Part shown: one piece after another, positions 1 to 10,332 of the stretch
How the letters are laid out: each line of letters opens with the position of its first letter
Numbering within the stretch: position 1 is the first letter of the stretch
From: Janibacter hoylei PVAS-1
GTDB lineage: Bacteria; Actinomycetota; Actinomycetes; Actinomycetales; Dermatophilaceae
Direction: 5' to 3'
NCBI RefSeq assembly: GCF_000297495.1
Contig: NZ_ALWX01000005.1
Location: forward strand, 25,684-89,683
DNA length: 64,000 bases
Notes under the pieces: model-generated
The model's database searches: none
Told to the model about the DNA's origin: nothing
The model's input: the letters and a program-made list of their open reading frames with translations, nothing else
Position numbers and translations under genes: made by a program

Positions 1-192
1 CGAGTAGTGCAGCGGCTCGGGGCCCGTGGCCAGGTCGGTCTGGAAGTGCGGGAGCGCGACGTTGACGACCGTGATGTCGAGGATCGACATGATCGAGCCG
101 AGGACGACGACGCCGGCGATCTTGAGGACGGCCGCGTCGATCTTGTCCGGATACTCCGTGGGCAGCGTGGGATCGTGCGCAGGTGCAGACAC
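1..192 (-). CDS. DHA2-family MFS drug transporter, N-terminal part
   Basis: The first 64 codons of a minus-strand gene cut by the window edge. A short soluble N-terminus leads into a hydrophobic segment containing SIMSILDITVVNVALPHFQ, the TM1 signature of the 14-TM DHA2 (EmrB/QacA) proton-driven multidrug exporters. The GTG start at 192 follows an AGGAG ribosome site by seven bases. A candidate promoter and palindromic operator lie upstream at 262-310, which suggests drug- or ligand-responsive control. The substrate cannot be told from this fragment. Confidence 0.8.
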   Translation of the reverse strand, partial: MSAPAHDPTLPTEYPDKIDAAVLKIAGVVVLGSIMSILDITVVNVALPHFQTDLATGPEPLHYS

Positions 193-261
193 AGGGGTCT
201 CCTGTCAGGGGTGCGAAGGGGGGAGGCGGCGGCCTCGTCGCCACCCTGGCCGGCGGGAGAG

Positions 262-310
262 ATACATGCGTCGGCCATGCAAGTATGCGCCGTCACCCAC
301 GAGGGGCCAA
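262..310 (-). promoter_or_regulatory. Candidate promoter with palindromic operator for the MFS gene
   Basis: On the minus strand TTGGCC (305-310) and CATACT (282-287) are 17 bases apart, a plausible -35/-10 pair reading into the MFS gene. Overlapping the -10 is an imperfect inverted repeat at 262-286, ATACATGC with GCAAGTAT (one mismatch). That placement fits a TetR- or MarR-type repressor site. No regulator gene is visible next to it. This rests on pattern only. Confidence 0.3.
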
Positions 311-316
311 GCCCTT

Positions 317-331
317 TAGGCTGGGCGGGTG
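317..331 (+). promoter_or_regulatory. Leaderless -10 box of guaB3
   Basis: TAGGCT at 317-322 is followed by six bases and the GTG start at 329. Transcription would begin at or near the start codon. The same TANNNT-N6-start arrangement recurs at many genes in this window. Confidence 0.45.
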
Positions 332-1450
332 AACGAGATCGAGATCGGCCGGGGCAAGCGTGGCCGCAGGGCCTACTCCTTCGACGACATCGCGGTGCTG
401 CCGAGTCGACGCACGCGCGACCCCGAGGAGGTGTCGCTCGACTGGCAGATCGACGCCTACCACTTCGAGATGCCGGTCATCGCGGCCCCGATGGACTCGG
501 TGATGTCGCCGGCGACGGCCGTCGCCTTCGGCGAGGCCGGCGGTCTGCCGGTCCTCGACCTCGAGGGCCTGTGGACGCGCTACTCCGACCCCGAGCCGCT
601 GCTCGCGGAGATCGCCTCGCTCGACCCGGCCCTCGCGACGGCGCGGATGCAGGAGATCTACGCGGCCCCGATCCAGCCCGACCTGATCAGCGAGCGGCTG
701 CGCGAGCTGCGGTCGGCCGGCGTCACGGTCGCCGGTGCGCTCAGCCCGCAAAACACGCAGCAGCACTGGAAGACCGTCGTCGACGCGGGGGTGGACCTCT
801 TCGTCATCCGCGGCACGACGGTCTCCGCCGAGCACGTGAGCAGCCGGTCCGAGCCGCTCAACCTCAAGCGATTCATCTACGAGCTCGACGTGCCGGTCAT
901 CGTCGGTGGCGCGGCGAGCTACACCGCCGCCCTGCACCTCATGCGGACCGGTGCGGCGGGTGTCCTCGTCGGTTTCGGCGGGGGAGCGGCCCACACGACC
1001 CGCCAAGCGCTGGGGATCCACGCGCCGATGGCCAGCGCCGTGGCCGACGTCGCTGCCGCCCGCCGCGACTACCTCGACGAGTCCGGTGGCCGCTACGTCC
1101 ACGTCATCGCCGACGGTGGCCTCGGGACGAGTGGCGACATCGTCAAGGCGGTCGCCTGCGGCGCCGACGCCGTGATGCTGGGTGCGGCGCTGGCCCGCGC
1201 GGCCGATGCCCCCGGTCGCGGCTTCCACTGGGGCGCCGAGGCGCACCACCCCGAGCTGCCTCGTGGGGCGCGCGTCGAAGTCGGCTCTGTCGCGCCGCTG
1301 CAGGAGGTGCTCTTCGGCCCGAGCAAGGTGGCCGACGGCACGACCAACCTCATCGGTGCGCTGCGCCGGGCCATGGCCACGACCGGCTACACCGAGGTCA
1401 AGGAGCTGCAGCGCATCGAGGTCGTCGTCGCGCCACACCAGCCGAGCTGA
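329..1450 (+). CDS. guaB3: GuaB3 family IMP dehydrogenase-related protein
   Basis: A 373-residue TIM-barrel protein of the IMPDH/GMP reductase superfamily. It opens with a typical AYSFDDIAVLPSRRTRD segment. It lacks the CBS pair of true IMPDH, and the catalytic loop near residues 217-225 reads GGGAAHTTR, so the active-site cysteine is missing. IADGGLGTSGDIVKAVACGA near 255-275 is the phosphate-binding region. GuaB3 paralogues are typical of Actinobacteria, and the neighbourhood with a ChoD-like oxidase and guaA matches the mycobacterial arrangement. Whether it has enzymatic activity is uncertain. The GTG start is supported by a leaderless -10 box. Confidence 0.92.
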   Translation: MNEIEIGRGKRGRRAYSFDDIAVLPSRRTRDPEEVSLDWQIDAYHFEMPVIAAPMDSVMSPATAVAFGEAGGLPVLDLEGLWTRYSDPEPLLAEIASLDPALATARMQEIYAAPIQPDLISERLRELRSAGVTVAGALSPQNTQQHWKTVVDAGVDLFVIRGTTVSAEHVSSRSEPLNLKRFIYELDVPVIVGGAASYTAALHLMRTGAAGVLVGFGGGAAHTTRQALGIHAPMASAVADVAAARRDYLDESGGRYVHVIADGGLGTSGDIVKAVACGADAVMLGAALARAADAPGRGFHWGAEAHHPELPRGARVEVGSVAPLQEVLFGPSKVADGTTNLIGALRRAMATTGYTEVKELQRIEVVVAPHQPS

Positions 1451-1476
1451 CCCACCCCCACCTCGCCACCCCCCTT

Positions 1477-1596
1477 CCGCATCTGCCTCGGCACGTGCGG
1501 GAGGGGGTGCGCATTTCCCTAGGCAGATGCGGAAGGGGTGGCGCATTTCCCTAGGCAGATGCGCACTGGGGGTGGTATTTCCCTAGGGAAATGCGG
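1477..1596. repeat. Tandem palindromic repeats, 32-bp period, CCTAGG core
   Basis: The 240-base gap between guaB3 and the aldehyde dehydrogenase holds three near-identical units starting at about 1509, 1541 and 1573, exactly 32 bases apart. Each contains GCATTTCCCTAGGCAGATGC or a variant, separated by GGGGTG-rich spacers. The last unit includes a perfect 16-bp palindrome at 1577-1592 (ATTTCCCTAGGGAAAT). A degenerate inverted copy lies at 1479-1498. It could act as a terminator, a protein-binding array or a dispersed intergenic repeat. I see no ORF here. Confidence 0.75.
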
Positions 1597-1692
1597 GTGG
1601 AGGGCCCGGGGCGAAGGGGGAGGGGCCGCCTTCATGGGCCGATTCACGGACGTCCTCTGGCGCGTCCGGGGACCCCCGGTTACCGTGAGGTA

Positions 1693-3285
1693 ATGACCTC
1701 GGAGATCATCGCTGACCCAGAGCTGGACCCCACGGCGACCTACGCGGTCGACCCCGCTCGTGCCCGGCGCTACGCCGGCCGCGTCGTCGCCTCGCCGACG
1801 GCGCAGACCTTCACGCGCACCTCGCCGCTCACGGGCGGCCCGATCGCCGCCCTGCCGCTCTCCGGGGAGGGCGACGTGCGTCGTGCCGTGGCCGGAGCCC
1901 GCGCCGCCCAGGCGCGCTGGGCCGCGACCTCCTTCGACGAGCGCCGTCGGGTGCTCCTGCGCTTCCACGACCTCGTCCTCTCCCACCAGGTCGAGCTGCT
2001 CGACCTGGTCCAGATCGAGTCGGGCAAGGTGCGCAAGCAGGCCTTCGAGGAGGTGCTCGACACCGCCCTCGCGGCGCGCTACTACGGCCGCACGGCCGAG
2101 TCGCACCTGCGGCCGCGCAAGGTGGCCGGCGCCTACCCGCTCCTCACCCAGACCCGCGTCCACCACCGGCCCAAGGGCGTCGTCGGCATCGTCTCGCCGT
2201 GGAACTACCCGCTGAGCCTGGCCATCACCGACGCGCTGCCCGCGCTCATGGCCGGCAACGCCGTCGTCCTGCGCCCCGACCAGCAGGGCTCGGTCACGGC
2301 CCTCGCGGGCGTCGAGCTGCTCCACGAGGCCGGTCTGCCCGAGGGCGTCCTCCAGGTGGTGCTGGGCCCCGGCTCCGAGACGGGGCAGGCGGTCGTCGAC
2401 TCGACGGACTACGTCTGCTACACCGGCTCGACCGCGACCGGCCGTCGCGTCGCCCAGTCCGCGGCATCGCGACTGGTCTCCTTCAGCATGGAGCTCGGTG
2501 GCAAGAACTCGGTGTACATCGCCGACGACGCCGACCTCGACCGCGCCGTCGAGGGTGCGGTCCGTGCGTGCTTCTCCAGCGCCGGCCAGCTGTGCATCTC
2601 GACCGAGCGGGTCGTCGTGCACGAGGCGATCGCCGATGACTTCATCGCCCGCTTCGTCGCCGCCGTCGACGCCATGACGATCGGCACCGCCCTCGAGTAC
2701 GGCTACGACATGGGCTCGCTGGTCAGCCAAGCGCAGCTCGACACGGTCACCGCCCACATCGAGGACGCCACGGCGAAGGGGGCGAAGGTCCTCACCGGTG
2801 GCAGGCACCGCCCCGACCTCGGGCCCTACGTCTTCGAGCCGACGGTGCTCGAGGGCGTCACCTCGGCGATGACCTGTCGCGACGAGGAGACATTCGGTCC
2901 GCTCGTGTCGATCTACCGGGTCGCCGACGACGCTGCCGCGATCGCGCTCGTCAACGACACCGAGTACGGGCTCAACTCCTCGGTGTGGACCCGCGACATC
3001 GCTCGCGGCCGGCGTCTGGCCGCCCGGTTCGAGACGGGGACGGTCAACATCAACGAGGCCTACGCCGCGGCGTGGGCCTCGATGGGTGCCCCGATGGGTG
3101 GGATGAAGGACTCCGGCATGGGTCGCCGCCACGGCGCGGAGGGCATCCTCAAGTACACGGAGGCCCAGACGGTCGCCGTGCAGCACCTGGTCCCGATCGC
3201 CCCCGCCTTCGGCATGAGCGACGCGCTCCACGCCAAGGTGCTCACCCTCGGGCTGCGCGCGATGAAGACGGCGGGCATGCGGTGA
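1693..3285 (+). CDS. Succinate-semialdehyde dehydrogenase-like aldehyde dehydrogenase
   Basis: A 530-residue NAD(P)-dependent aldehyde dehydrogenase. The cofactor segment VSPWNYPLSLAITDALPALM, the general-base Glu267 (MELGGKN) and the nucleophile Cys301 (SSAGQLCIST) are all present. Its closest resemblance is to the actinobacterial succinic semialdehyde dehydrogenase group (GabD2-like). The ATG at 1693 follows TACCGT by exactly six bases, so I prefer it to the longer frame from 1591, which would run through the repeat array. The stop overlaps the GTG of the next gene (GTGA), so the two are probably translationally coupled. The physiological aldehyde is not evident. Confidence 0.88.
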   Translation: MTSEIIADPELDPTATYAVDPARARRYAGRVVASPTAQTFTRTSPLTGGPIAALPLSGEGDVRRAVAGARAAQARWAATSFDERRRVLLRFHDLVLSHQVELLDLVQIESGKVRKQAFEEVLDTALAARYYGRTAESHLRPRKVAGAYPLLTQTRVHHRPKGVVGIVSPWNYPLSLAITDALPALMAGNAVVLRPDQQGSVTALAGVELLHEAGLPEGVLQVVLGPGSETGQAVVDSTDYVCYTGSTATGRRVAQSAASRLVSFSMELGGKNSVYIADDADLDRAVEGAVRACFSSAGQLCISTERVVVHEAIADDFIARFVAAVDAMTIGTALEYGYDMGSLVSQAQLDTVTAHIEDATAKGAKVLTGGRHRPDLGPYVFEPTVLEGVTSAMTCRDEETFGPLVSIYRVADDAAAIALVNDTEYGLNSSVWTRDIARGRRLAARFETGTVNINEAYAAAWASMGAPMGGMKDSGMGRRHGAEGILKYTEAQTVAVQHLVPIAPAFGMSDALHAKVLTLGLRAMKTAGMR

Positions 3286-5072
3286 CCCCGGCTGACGTCG
3301 ACACCGCGGTCGACACCGACGTCCTCGTCATCGGCTCCGGCTTCGGGGGCTCGGTCGCCGCCCTTCGCCTGGCGGAGAAGGGCTATCGCGTGACGGTCCT
3401 CGAGGCCGGTCGGCGCTTCGCCGACGAGGACTTCGCCGAGACCAGCTGGGACCTGAAGAACTTCCTGTGGGCGCCCAAGGTGGGGATGTACGGCATCCAG
3501 CGCATCCACATGCTCAAGGACGTGATGATCCTCGCCGGCGCAGGTGTCGGCGGTGGCTCGCTCAACTACGCCAACACGCTCTACGTGCCGCCGGAGGTCT
3601 TCTTCCGGGACCGCCAGTGGGGCCACATCACCGACTGGCAGGCCGAGCTGCTGCCGCACTACGACATGGCGAGCACGATGCTCGGTGTCGTCACCAACCG
3701 GTGCGAGTCCGTCGTCGAGCAGGCCATGCGCGAGGCCGCCGACGAGATGGGTGTGGCCGACACCTTCCGCAAGACCCCCGTCGGCGTGCTCTTCGGCGAC
3801 GACGACTCCCCGGAGCAGCAGGGCCGCACGGTCGCCGACCCCTACTTCGGTGGGGCGGGTCCCACGCGCACGACGTGCACCGAGTGCGGCAACTGCATGG
3901 TCGGCTGCCGGGTGGGCGCCAAGAACACGCTCGTGAAGAACTACCTCGCGCTTGCCGAGGGCCTGGGCGTGCAGATCGTGCCGATGCGCACGGTCACCCG
4001 GGTCGGGGTCGTCCCCGGCACCGACGGCCCCGACGAGGTCTACCGGGTGCGTCACGAGGCGACGGATGCCTTGGGGGACAAGACCGCTCGTGTCACGACG
4101 GCGCGCAAGGTCGTCGTCGCCGCGGGCACGTGGGGGAGCCAGCACCTGCTCCACGAGATGAAGGCGGACGGGGAGCTGCCGGCGATCAGCGACCGCCTCG
4201 GCGAGCTGACGCGGACCAACTCGGAGGCCCTCGTCGGTGCCCTCGCATCGTCGCCGCCGGAGGGCGAGCACGACCTGACGAAGGGGGTGGCCATCACCTC
4301 CTCCTTCCACCCGGACGAGTCGACCCACATCGAAAACGTCCGGTACGGGCGCGGGTCGGACGCGATGGGCATGCTCACCACGCTGCTCGCGCCGCCGCGG
4401 ACAGGGCGCACCCCGCGCTTCCTCAAGCTCATCGCGGACCTGCCGAAGAACATCCCGGCGCTCATCGCGTGGTTCCCCCCGGGCACGCACTTCGCCGACA
4501 GCACGGTCATCGGCCTGGTCATGCAGTCGCTCGACAACTCGCTGACGACCTACCTGACGACCGGGCCGGGTGGGCGCCGGCGGCTGACCTCGAAGCAGGG
4601 CCACGGCGAGGAGAACCCGACCTACATCGAGGCCGGGCACGAGGGCATCCGGGTCCTCGCGGACAAGCTCTCGGCACGGCTCGGTCAACCCGTCTACCCC
4701 GGCGGCACGTGGAGCGAGGCCTTCGACATCCCGCTCACCGCGCACTTCCTCGGTGGGGCCCCCATCAGCGACTCGCCGGCCACCGGCGTCATCGACCCGT
4801 ACCACCGCCTGTGGGGCCACCCGGGTATCAGCGTCGTCGACGGCTCGGCCGTCTCGGCCAACCTCGGCGTCAATCCTTCGCTGACGATCACCGCGCAGGC
4901 CGAGCGGGCCTTCTCGCTGTGGCCCAACGTCGGTGACGCCGACGTGCGGCCCGCCCAGGGTGATGCCTACCGCCGGCTCGACCCGATCGCGCCGAGGACG
5001 CCGGCGGTCCGCGAGTTCACCCACACCAGCTCGAAGGTGTCGCTGCCGATGCCGGCCGTGCGGGGTGCGTGA
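3282..5072 (+). CDS. ChoD-like GMC oxidoreductase with a Cys-rich cluster
   Basis: A 596-residue FAD-dependent GMC oxidoreductase. The dinucleotide fold VLVIGSGFGGSVAALRLAE is near residues 12-30, with a second FAD-contacting stretch (GAGVGGGSLNYA) and the C-terminal DGSAVSANLGVNPSLTI signature. Residues 199-209 (CTECGNCMVGC) give Cys-x2-Cys-x2-Cys-x3-Cys, an arrangement that resembles an iron-sulfur ligand set and that I recall from ChoD-type relatives. The substrate may be a sterol or another alcohol; no cholesterol catabolic genes are nearby. The GTG start overlaps the upstream stop by four bases. Pairing with the dehydrogenase suggests alcohol-to-aldehyde-to-acid oxidation, which is inference. 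Confidence 0.85.
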   Translation: MTPADVDTAVDTDVLVIGSGFGGSVAALRLAEKGYRVTVLEAGRRFADEDFAETSWDLKNFLWAPKVGMYGIQRIHMLKDVMILAGAGVGGGSLNYANTLYVPPEVFFRDRQWGHITDWQAELLPHYDMASTMLGVVTNRCESVVEQAMREAADEMGVADTFRKTPVGVLFGDDDSPEQQGRTVADPYFGGAGPTRTTCTECGNCMVGCRVGAKNTLVKNYLALAEGLGVQIVPMRTVTRVGVVPGTDGPDEVYRVRHEATDALGDKTARVTTARKVVVAAGTWGSQHLLHEMKADGELPAISDRLGELTRTNSEALVGALASSPPEGEHDLTKGVAITSSFHPDESTHIENVRYGRGSDAMGMLTTLLAPPRTGRTPRFLKLIADLPKNIPALIAWFPPGTHFADSTVIGLVMQSLDNSLTTYLTTGPGGRRRLTSKQGHGEENPTYIEAGHEGIRVLADKLSARLGQPVYPGGTWSEAFDIPLTAHFLGGAPISDSPATGVIDPYHRLWGHPGISVVDGSAVSANLGVNPSLTITAQAERAFSLWPNVGDADVRPAQGDAYRRLDPIAPRTPAVREFTHTSSKVSLPMPAVRGA

Positions 5073-5107
5073 GCGGAGCACCCAGAGCGCTCACGTAGCC
5101 TGAGGCG

Positions 5108-5854
5108 GTGCTGCGGACCGCCTGTCGACCCCGATACCTCGGGTTGCTCGTCGTGGCGCTCGCGCTCGTCGCGCTCGGCATCATCGCCGGTCGCTGGCAG
5201 TGGTCAGTCGCCCACGACGTCGCCCGTGCCGAGGCCGTCCGCGAGGTCCAGGAGCGCCCGGTGCGGCCCGTCGCCGACGTCATCGCCCCGCACGAGGGCT
5301 TCCCCGACGACGGGTCGGGGCAGCGGATCAGCATGCGCGGCAGGTACGCGGGTGAGCCGCTCCTCGTCGTCGACCGGCGCTTCGAGGGGCAGCCCGTCAG
5401 CTGGGTCCTCGACCGCTTCGTCGTCGAGGAGACGGGCGCCAACCTGGCCGTCGTCCGCGGCTACGTGCCCGCGGGGGAGGACCCCCCTTCGCCGCCTGGG
5501 GGAACCCTCGAGATCGTCGGCTCGTTGGCCCCTCCGGAGGCCCCCGACGAGACCGGGGGCATCGACGACGGCGAGCTGACGTCGGTGGACATCGCCCAGC
5601 TGGTCAACCTCTGGGAGGGTGACATCTACAACGGCTTCGTCTTCGCCGTCAGCGAGGACGGTGTGACGGCGGCGCCGCAGCGGGTCCCGCCGCCGCTGCC
5701 GGACACCTCGCTGCAGTTTCGCAACGTCATGTACGCCGTCCAGTGGTGGATGTTCGCCGCCTTTGCGGTGTGGATGTGGTTGAAGGTCGTGCGCCAGGCG
5801 GCGCGCCAGGACGAGGCGGGGGAGCCCGCTCGAGAGGTGGAGGAGTCGACGTGA
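5108..5854 (+). CDS. SURF1 family cytochrome oxidase biogenesis protein
   Basis: A 248-residue membrane protein with one TM helix at each end (about 10-30 and 210-230) and an extracytoplasmic domain between them, as in SURF1/Shy1. The segments GIIAGRWQWSVAHD, ISMRGRY, LVVDRR and VVRGYVPAG follow the family pattern. SURF1 helps heme a insertion and assembly of cytochrome c oxidase. The GTG at 5108 follows TAGCCT by six bases. Its stop overlaps the next GTG (GTGA). Confidence 0.85.
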   Translation: MLRTACRPRYLGLLVVALALVALGIIAGRWQWSVAHDVARAEAVREVQERPVRPVADVIAPHEGFPDDGSGQRISMRGRYAGEPLLVVDRRFEGQPVSWVLDRFVVEETGANLAVVRGYVPAGEDPPSPPGGTLEIVGSLAPPEAPDETGGIDDGELTSVDIAQLVNLWEGDIYNGFVFAVSEDGVTAAPQRVPPPLPDTSLQFRNVMYAVQWWMFAAFAVWMWLKVVRQAARQDEAGEPAREVEEST

Positions 5855-6192
5855 GCAACGAGACGCAGGGCGGCCAGGCCGCCGACCCGAGGGCCATCGC
5901 CAGTGCGCTGACCTTCTTCCGCATCACCGCGGTCATCGCCGGTCTGGCCATGTTTGTCCTCATCGTCGAGATGGTCCTCAAGTACGGGATGGACAATGAC
6001 GTGCTCGCCTGGTGGTCGCCCGTGCACGGCCTGATCTTCATGGTCTTCGCCGTCGCGACCGCCAACCTGGGCTTCAAGGTCGGCTGGTCCGTGGGCCGCA
6101 TGCTCCTCACGCTGCTGCTCGCCTGCATCCCCTTCGTCGCCTTCGTCGAGGAGCGTCGGGTCGTCCGCGAGGTCAGTCCGCTCATCTCCTGA
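5851..6192 (+). CDS. DUF3817 integral membrane protein
   Basis: A 113-residue protein with three predicted TM helices (about 22-43, 55-72 and 79-98) and the conserved HGLIFMVFAVATANL region. DUF3817 proteins are common beside guaA and SURF1 genes in Actinobacteria, and the gene sits 42 bases before guaA here. The GTG start overlaps the SURF1 stop, so the two are coupled. The molecular function is unknown. Confidence 0.8.
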   Translation: MSNETQGGQAADPRAIASALTFFRITAVIAGLAMFVLIVEMVLKYGMDNDVLAWWSPVHGLIFMVFAVATANLGFKVGWSVGRMLLTLLLACIPFVAFVEERRVVREVSPLIS

Positions 6193-6222
6193 CGTGGCGA
6201 AGGGGGAGCCCCCGCCGCCCGG

Positions 6223-6234
6223 TAGCCTGTGCAA

Positions 6235-6237
<3 letters not shown>
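6223..6237 (+). promoter_or_regulatory. Leaderless -10 box of guaA
   Basis: TAGCCT at 6223-6228 and the GTG at 6235 are six bases apart, in the recurring leaderless layout. This also favours the second of two in-frame GTG codons (6229 and 6235). Confidence 0.45.
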
Positions 6238-7815
<1,578 letters not shown>

Positions 7816-7824
7816 TGAGCCGCA

Positions 7825-8214
7825 TCAGCCGGCGAGCCGCTCCCAGAGCACCCCGGCGGAGCCGCAGCAGCAGATGAGGGCGACCGCGCCACCGCAGCCG
7901 ATGGCGATGTGCCGCCAGTCGGGTGCCCAGCTGCGTGTCGTCGGGGCCGGGCCGAGGTGCCCACGGCCCCACAGCCACCGCGGCTGCGCGTAGTGCAGGT
8001 CGACCTGCTGCCCGGGGTGGACGTCGACCTCGCTCGTGGCCTCCCCGTAGGTGGTCGTCCCGTCGCTCGACTCGACGTCCACGCGGTGGCGACCCGGCGA
8101 CAGGTCGACGAGCGTGGTCTCGCCGGCCACCGGGTACGGCTGACCGTCGACGCGGAGGCGGACCATCGACGCCCTCCCGGCGACGACGACCCGGACCCGA
8201 CCCGTGCTGATCAT
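7825..8214 (-). CDS. Hypothetical membrane-anchored protein with a beta-rich domain
   Basis: A 129-residue protein. The first 75 residues look like a small beta-sandwich with alternating V/T/R strands (VRLRVDGQPYPV, LSPGRHRVDVES), similar in style to PEGA-type domains. A C-terminal TM helix (about 103-122) contains a Cys cluster, LICCCGSAG. The ATG at 8214 is divergent from plsC, 30 bases away. It converges with guaA, with an 11-base gap. I do not recognise a specific family. Confidence 0.6.
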   Translation of the reverse strand: MISTGRVRVVVAGRASMVRLRVDGQPYPVAGETTLVDLSPGRHRVDVESSDGTTTYGEATSEVDVHPGQQVDLHYAQPRWLWGRGHLGPAPTTRSWAPDWRHIAIGCGGAVALICCCGSAGVLWERLAG

Positions 8215-8244
8215 GGCCCCGACGCTACTGACTACTCTGGCCGC

Positions 8245-8943
8245 GTGAGCACCCACCCGACGATGCGCGTCATGGAGTGGCTCCTGCGGCGAGTGCTCGT
8301 GGGGCCTCCCCTTCGCGCCTACCTCCGGCTCGAGGTGGAAGGGGCCGAGCACGTGCCCGCCACCGGCCCGGTGATCATCGCGAGCAACCACCTGAGCTTC
8401 CTCGACTCGATGGTCATCCCGCTCGCCGCAGGGCGCAAGGTGGGCTTCCTCGGCAAGGCCGAGTACGTCACCGGCACCGGCGTCTCCGGGTGGCTCGGGC
8501 GACTGTGGTTCGGCGAGTTCGGCGGGATGATCCCCGTCGACCGGTCCGATGCCCGCGCTGCTGCCCGCTCCCTCGAGCTCGCGCAGGAGCACCTGGCCGG
8601 TGGAGGAGCCTTCGGCATCTACCCCGAGGGCACCCGCAGCCGGGACGGCCGCCTGCACAAGGGGCGCACCGGCGTCGGCCGGCTCGCCATCGCCTCCGGC
8701 GCACCCGTGGTGCCCTGCGCCCTCATCGGCACCGACAAGGCGCAGCCCGTCGATGCCCGCGGCATCCGGCCGCACAGGGTCACCGTGCGCTTCGCCCCGC
8801 CCGTCGACGTCGCCGCCCTCGAGCAGCGGCACGTCAAGGGCGCGCTCCTGCGCGCCGTCACCGACGAGGTCATGGACGCCATCGCGCAGCGGTCGCCGCA
8901 GCAGCGCTCCGACGGCTACGCCGACCGACCCGACGTCGCCTGA
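8245..8943 (+). CDS. 1-acyl-sn-glycerol-3-phosphate acyltransferase (PlsC family)
   Basis: A 232-residue membrane-associated acyltransferase. Motif I is NHLSFLD (the HX4D catalytic pair, about residue 49), motif II is in GMIPVDRSD, and motif III is YPEGTRSRDG (about 132-141). It transfers acyl chains to lysophosphatidate or a related lipid in phospholipid synthesis. The start chosen is GTG 8245, six bases after TACTCT; the longer upstream frame would overlap the divergent gene. It lies 49 bases before murT. Confidence 0.88.
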   Translation: MSTHPTMRVMEWLLRRVLVGPPLRAYLRLEVEGAEHVPATGPVIIASNHLSFLDSMVIPLAAGRKVGFLGKAEYVTGTGVSGWLGRLWFGEFGGMIPVDRSDARAAARSLELAQEHLAGGGAFGIYPEGTRSRDGRLHKGRTGVGRLAIASGAPVVPCALIGTDKAQPVDARGIRPHRVTVRFAPPVDVAALEQRHVKGALLRAVTDEVMDAIAQRSPQQRSDGYADRPDVA

Positions 8944-8992
8944 CCGCGCGCGCCCCCGCCGACCGGCGCGGCCGGCTCAGTACGATGGCGCG

Positions 8993-10331
8993 GTGCTGAA
9001 GACGACGATCGCCGCCCTCGCCGGCAAGGCCGCCCGCCGCGCCGCCCGTCTCCGGGGCGGTGGCACCGGAGGCTCTGCACTCCCCGGCCTCGTCGCGGAG
9101 AAGATCGACCCGGGCTTCCTCGCCCACGCGCTCGCCGACGTCCCCGGAGGGATCGTCGTCGTCTCCGGCACCAACGGCAAGACGACGACGACCAAGATGC
9201 TCGTCGCGCTCCTGCGGGCCCACGGCCGGACGGTCTTCACCAACCCCACGGGCAGCAACTTCACCCGCGGCGTCATCTCCGCCATGCTCAGCGAGCGACT
9301 CCACCGGGGGCGGCTGCAGGCCGACATCGCCGTCCTCGAGCTCGACGAGGCGCACGCCCTGCACTTCGCCCGCGCCGTCGCCCCGACGTACGCGCTGCTG
9401 CTCAACGTCGCCCGCGACCAGCTCGACCGCTTCGCCGAGATCGACCACACCGCGGGCCTGCTGACCCAGCTCGCCGGCATGACGACGACCGGGGTCGTGC
9501 TCAACCGCGACGACCCCTTCGTCAACCGCATCGCGACGACGGTCGGCGCCGACGTCGACGTCACGTGGTTCGGCCTCGACGCCTCGATCGCCGACCGTCT
9601 CGGCGAGCTGCAGGAGCACGACGCCCGCGGCCACGACGCCTGGTCGCCGCCCGCCGCCCGCGCCCGCGACTGCCTGCTCCAGCCCCAGGACGAGCAGCGG
9701 CTCAGCGTGCTCTTCGGCGAGGCCGGCGAAGGGGGGGCGGCTCGGCCCCGTCGAGCTGCGTCAGCGCGGGCTCGCCGCGATGATCAACGCGACCGCAGCC
9801 ACGGCCACGGCGCGGACCCTGCTCGGCGAGGCCTTCGACCCCGCGGCCGCGGAGCAGGCGCTGCGGACGGTGGCCCCTCCCTTCGGCCGTGGCGAGGTCG
9901 TCGACGTCGACGGGACCCCGCTCGAGCTCGTCCTCGTCAAGAACCCGGCTGGCTTCACCGTCGCCCTCGGCACCTACGGCTCGACCCCCGTCGCCACGAT
10001 GGTCGCGATCAACGACGACTACGCCGACGGCCGCGACGTCTCCTGGCTCTACGACGTGAGCTTCGAGTCGCTGCGGGACAAGGGGGTCGCGATCACCAGC
10101 GGTGTGCGGGGCTGGGACATGGCGCTGCGCCTCCAGTACGACGACGTGCCGGTGGCCTCGACGGAGGTCGACCTCGGCCGGGCCCTCGACGCCTTCCTCG
10201 CCGACCACGCCGGGGAGCCCAAGCGGATCTTCTGCACCTACACCGCGATGCTCGCGCTGCGCCGCATGCTCGGCGAGCGGTACGACCTGCCCGAGATGGG
10301 CGTGGACGCCCCCGAGACCCAGGGAGCCTGA
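8993..10331 (+). CDS. murT: Lipid II isoglutaminyl synthase subunit MurT, frameshifted
   Basis: A Mur-ligase-like ATPase that with GatD amidates the D-Glu of lipid II. The P-loop VVSGTNGKTTTTKM (about residues 55-68), LELDEA and the C-terminal DUF1727 domain are present. The frame shifts at seven G's at 9731-9737; one fewer G joins both halves into about 445 residues. I find none of the paired CxxC motifs of the zinc ribbon seen in characterised MurT proteins, so this may be a variant lacking it. The GTG follows TACGAT by six bases. The gatD ATG starts just after the stop. Confidence 0.88.
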
Positions 10332-10332
10332 C

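Noticed and set aside
1477..1596. The 32-bp repeats as a CRISPR array
   Set aside because: Repeats are palindromic and the spacers are short, similar GGGGTG-rich sequences; no cas genes are present.
1591..1692. Upstream extension of the aldehyde dehydrogenase
   Set aside because: It would start inside the palindromic repeats, and a leaderless -10 box six bases from ATG 1693 gives a better start.
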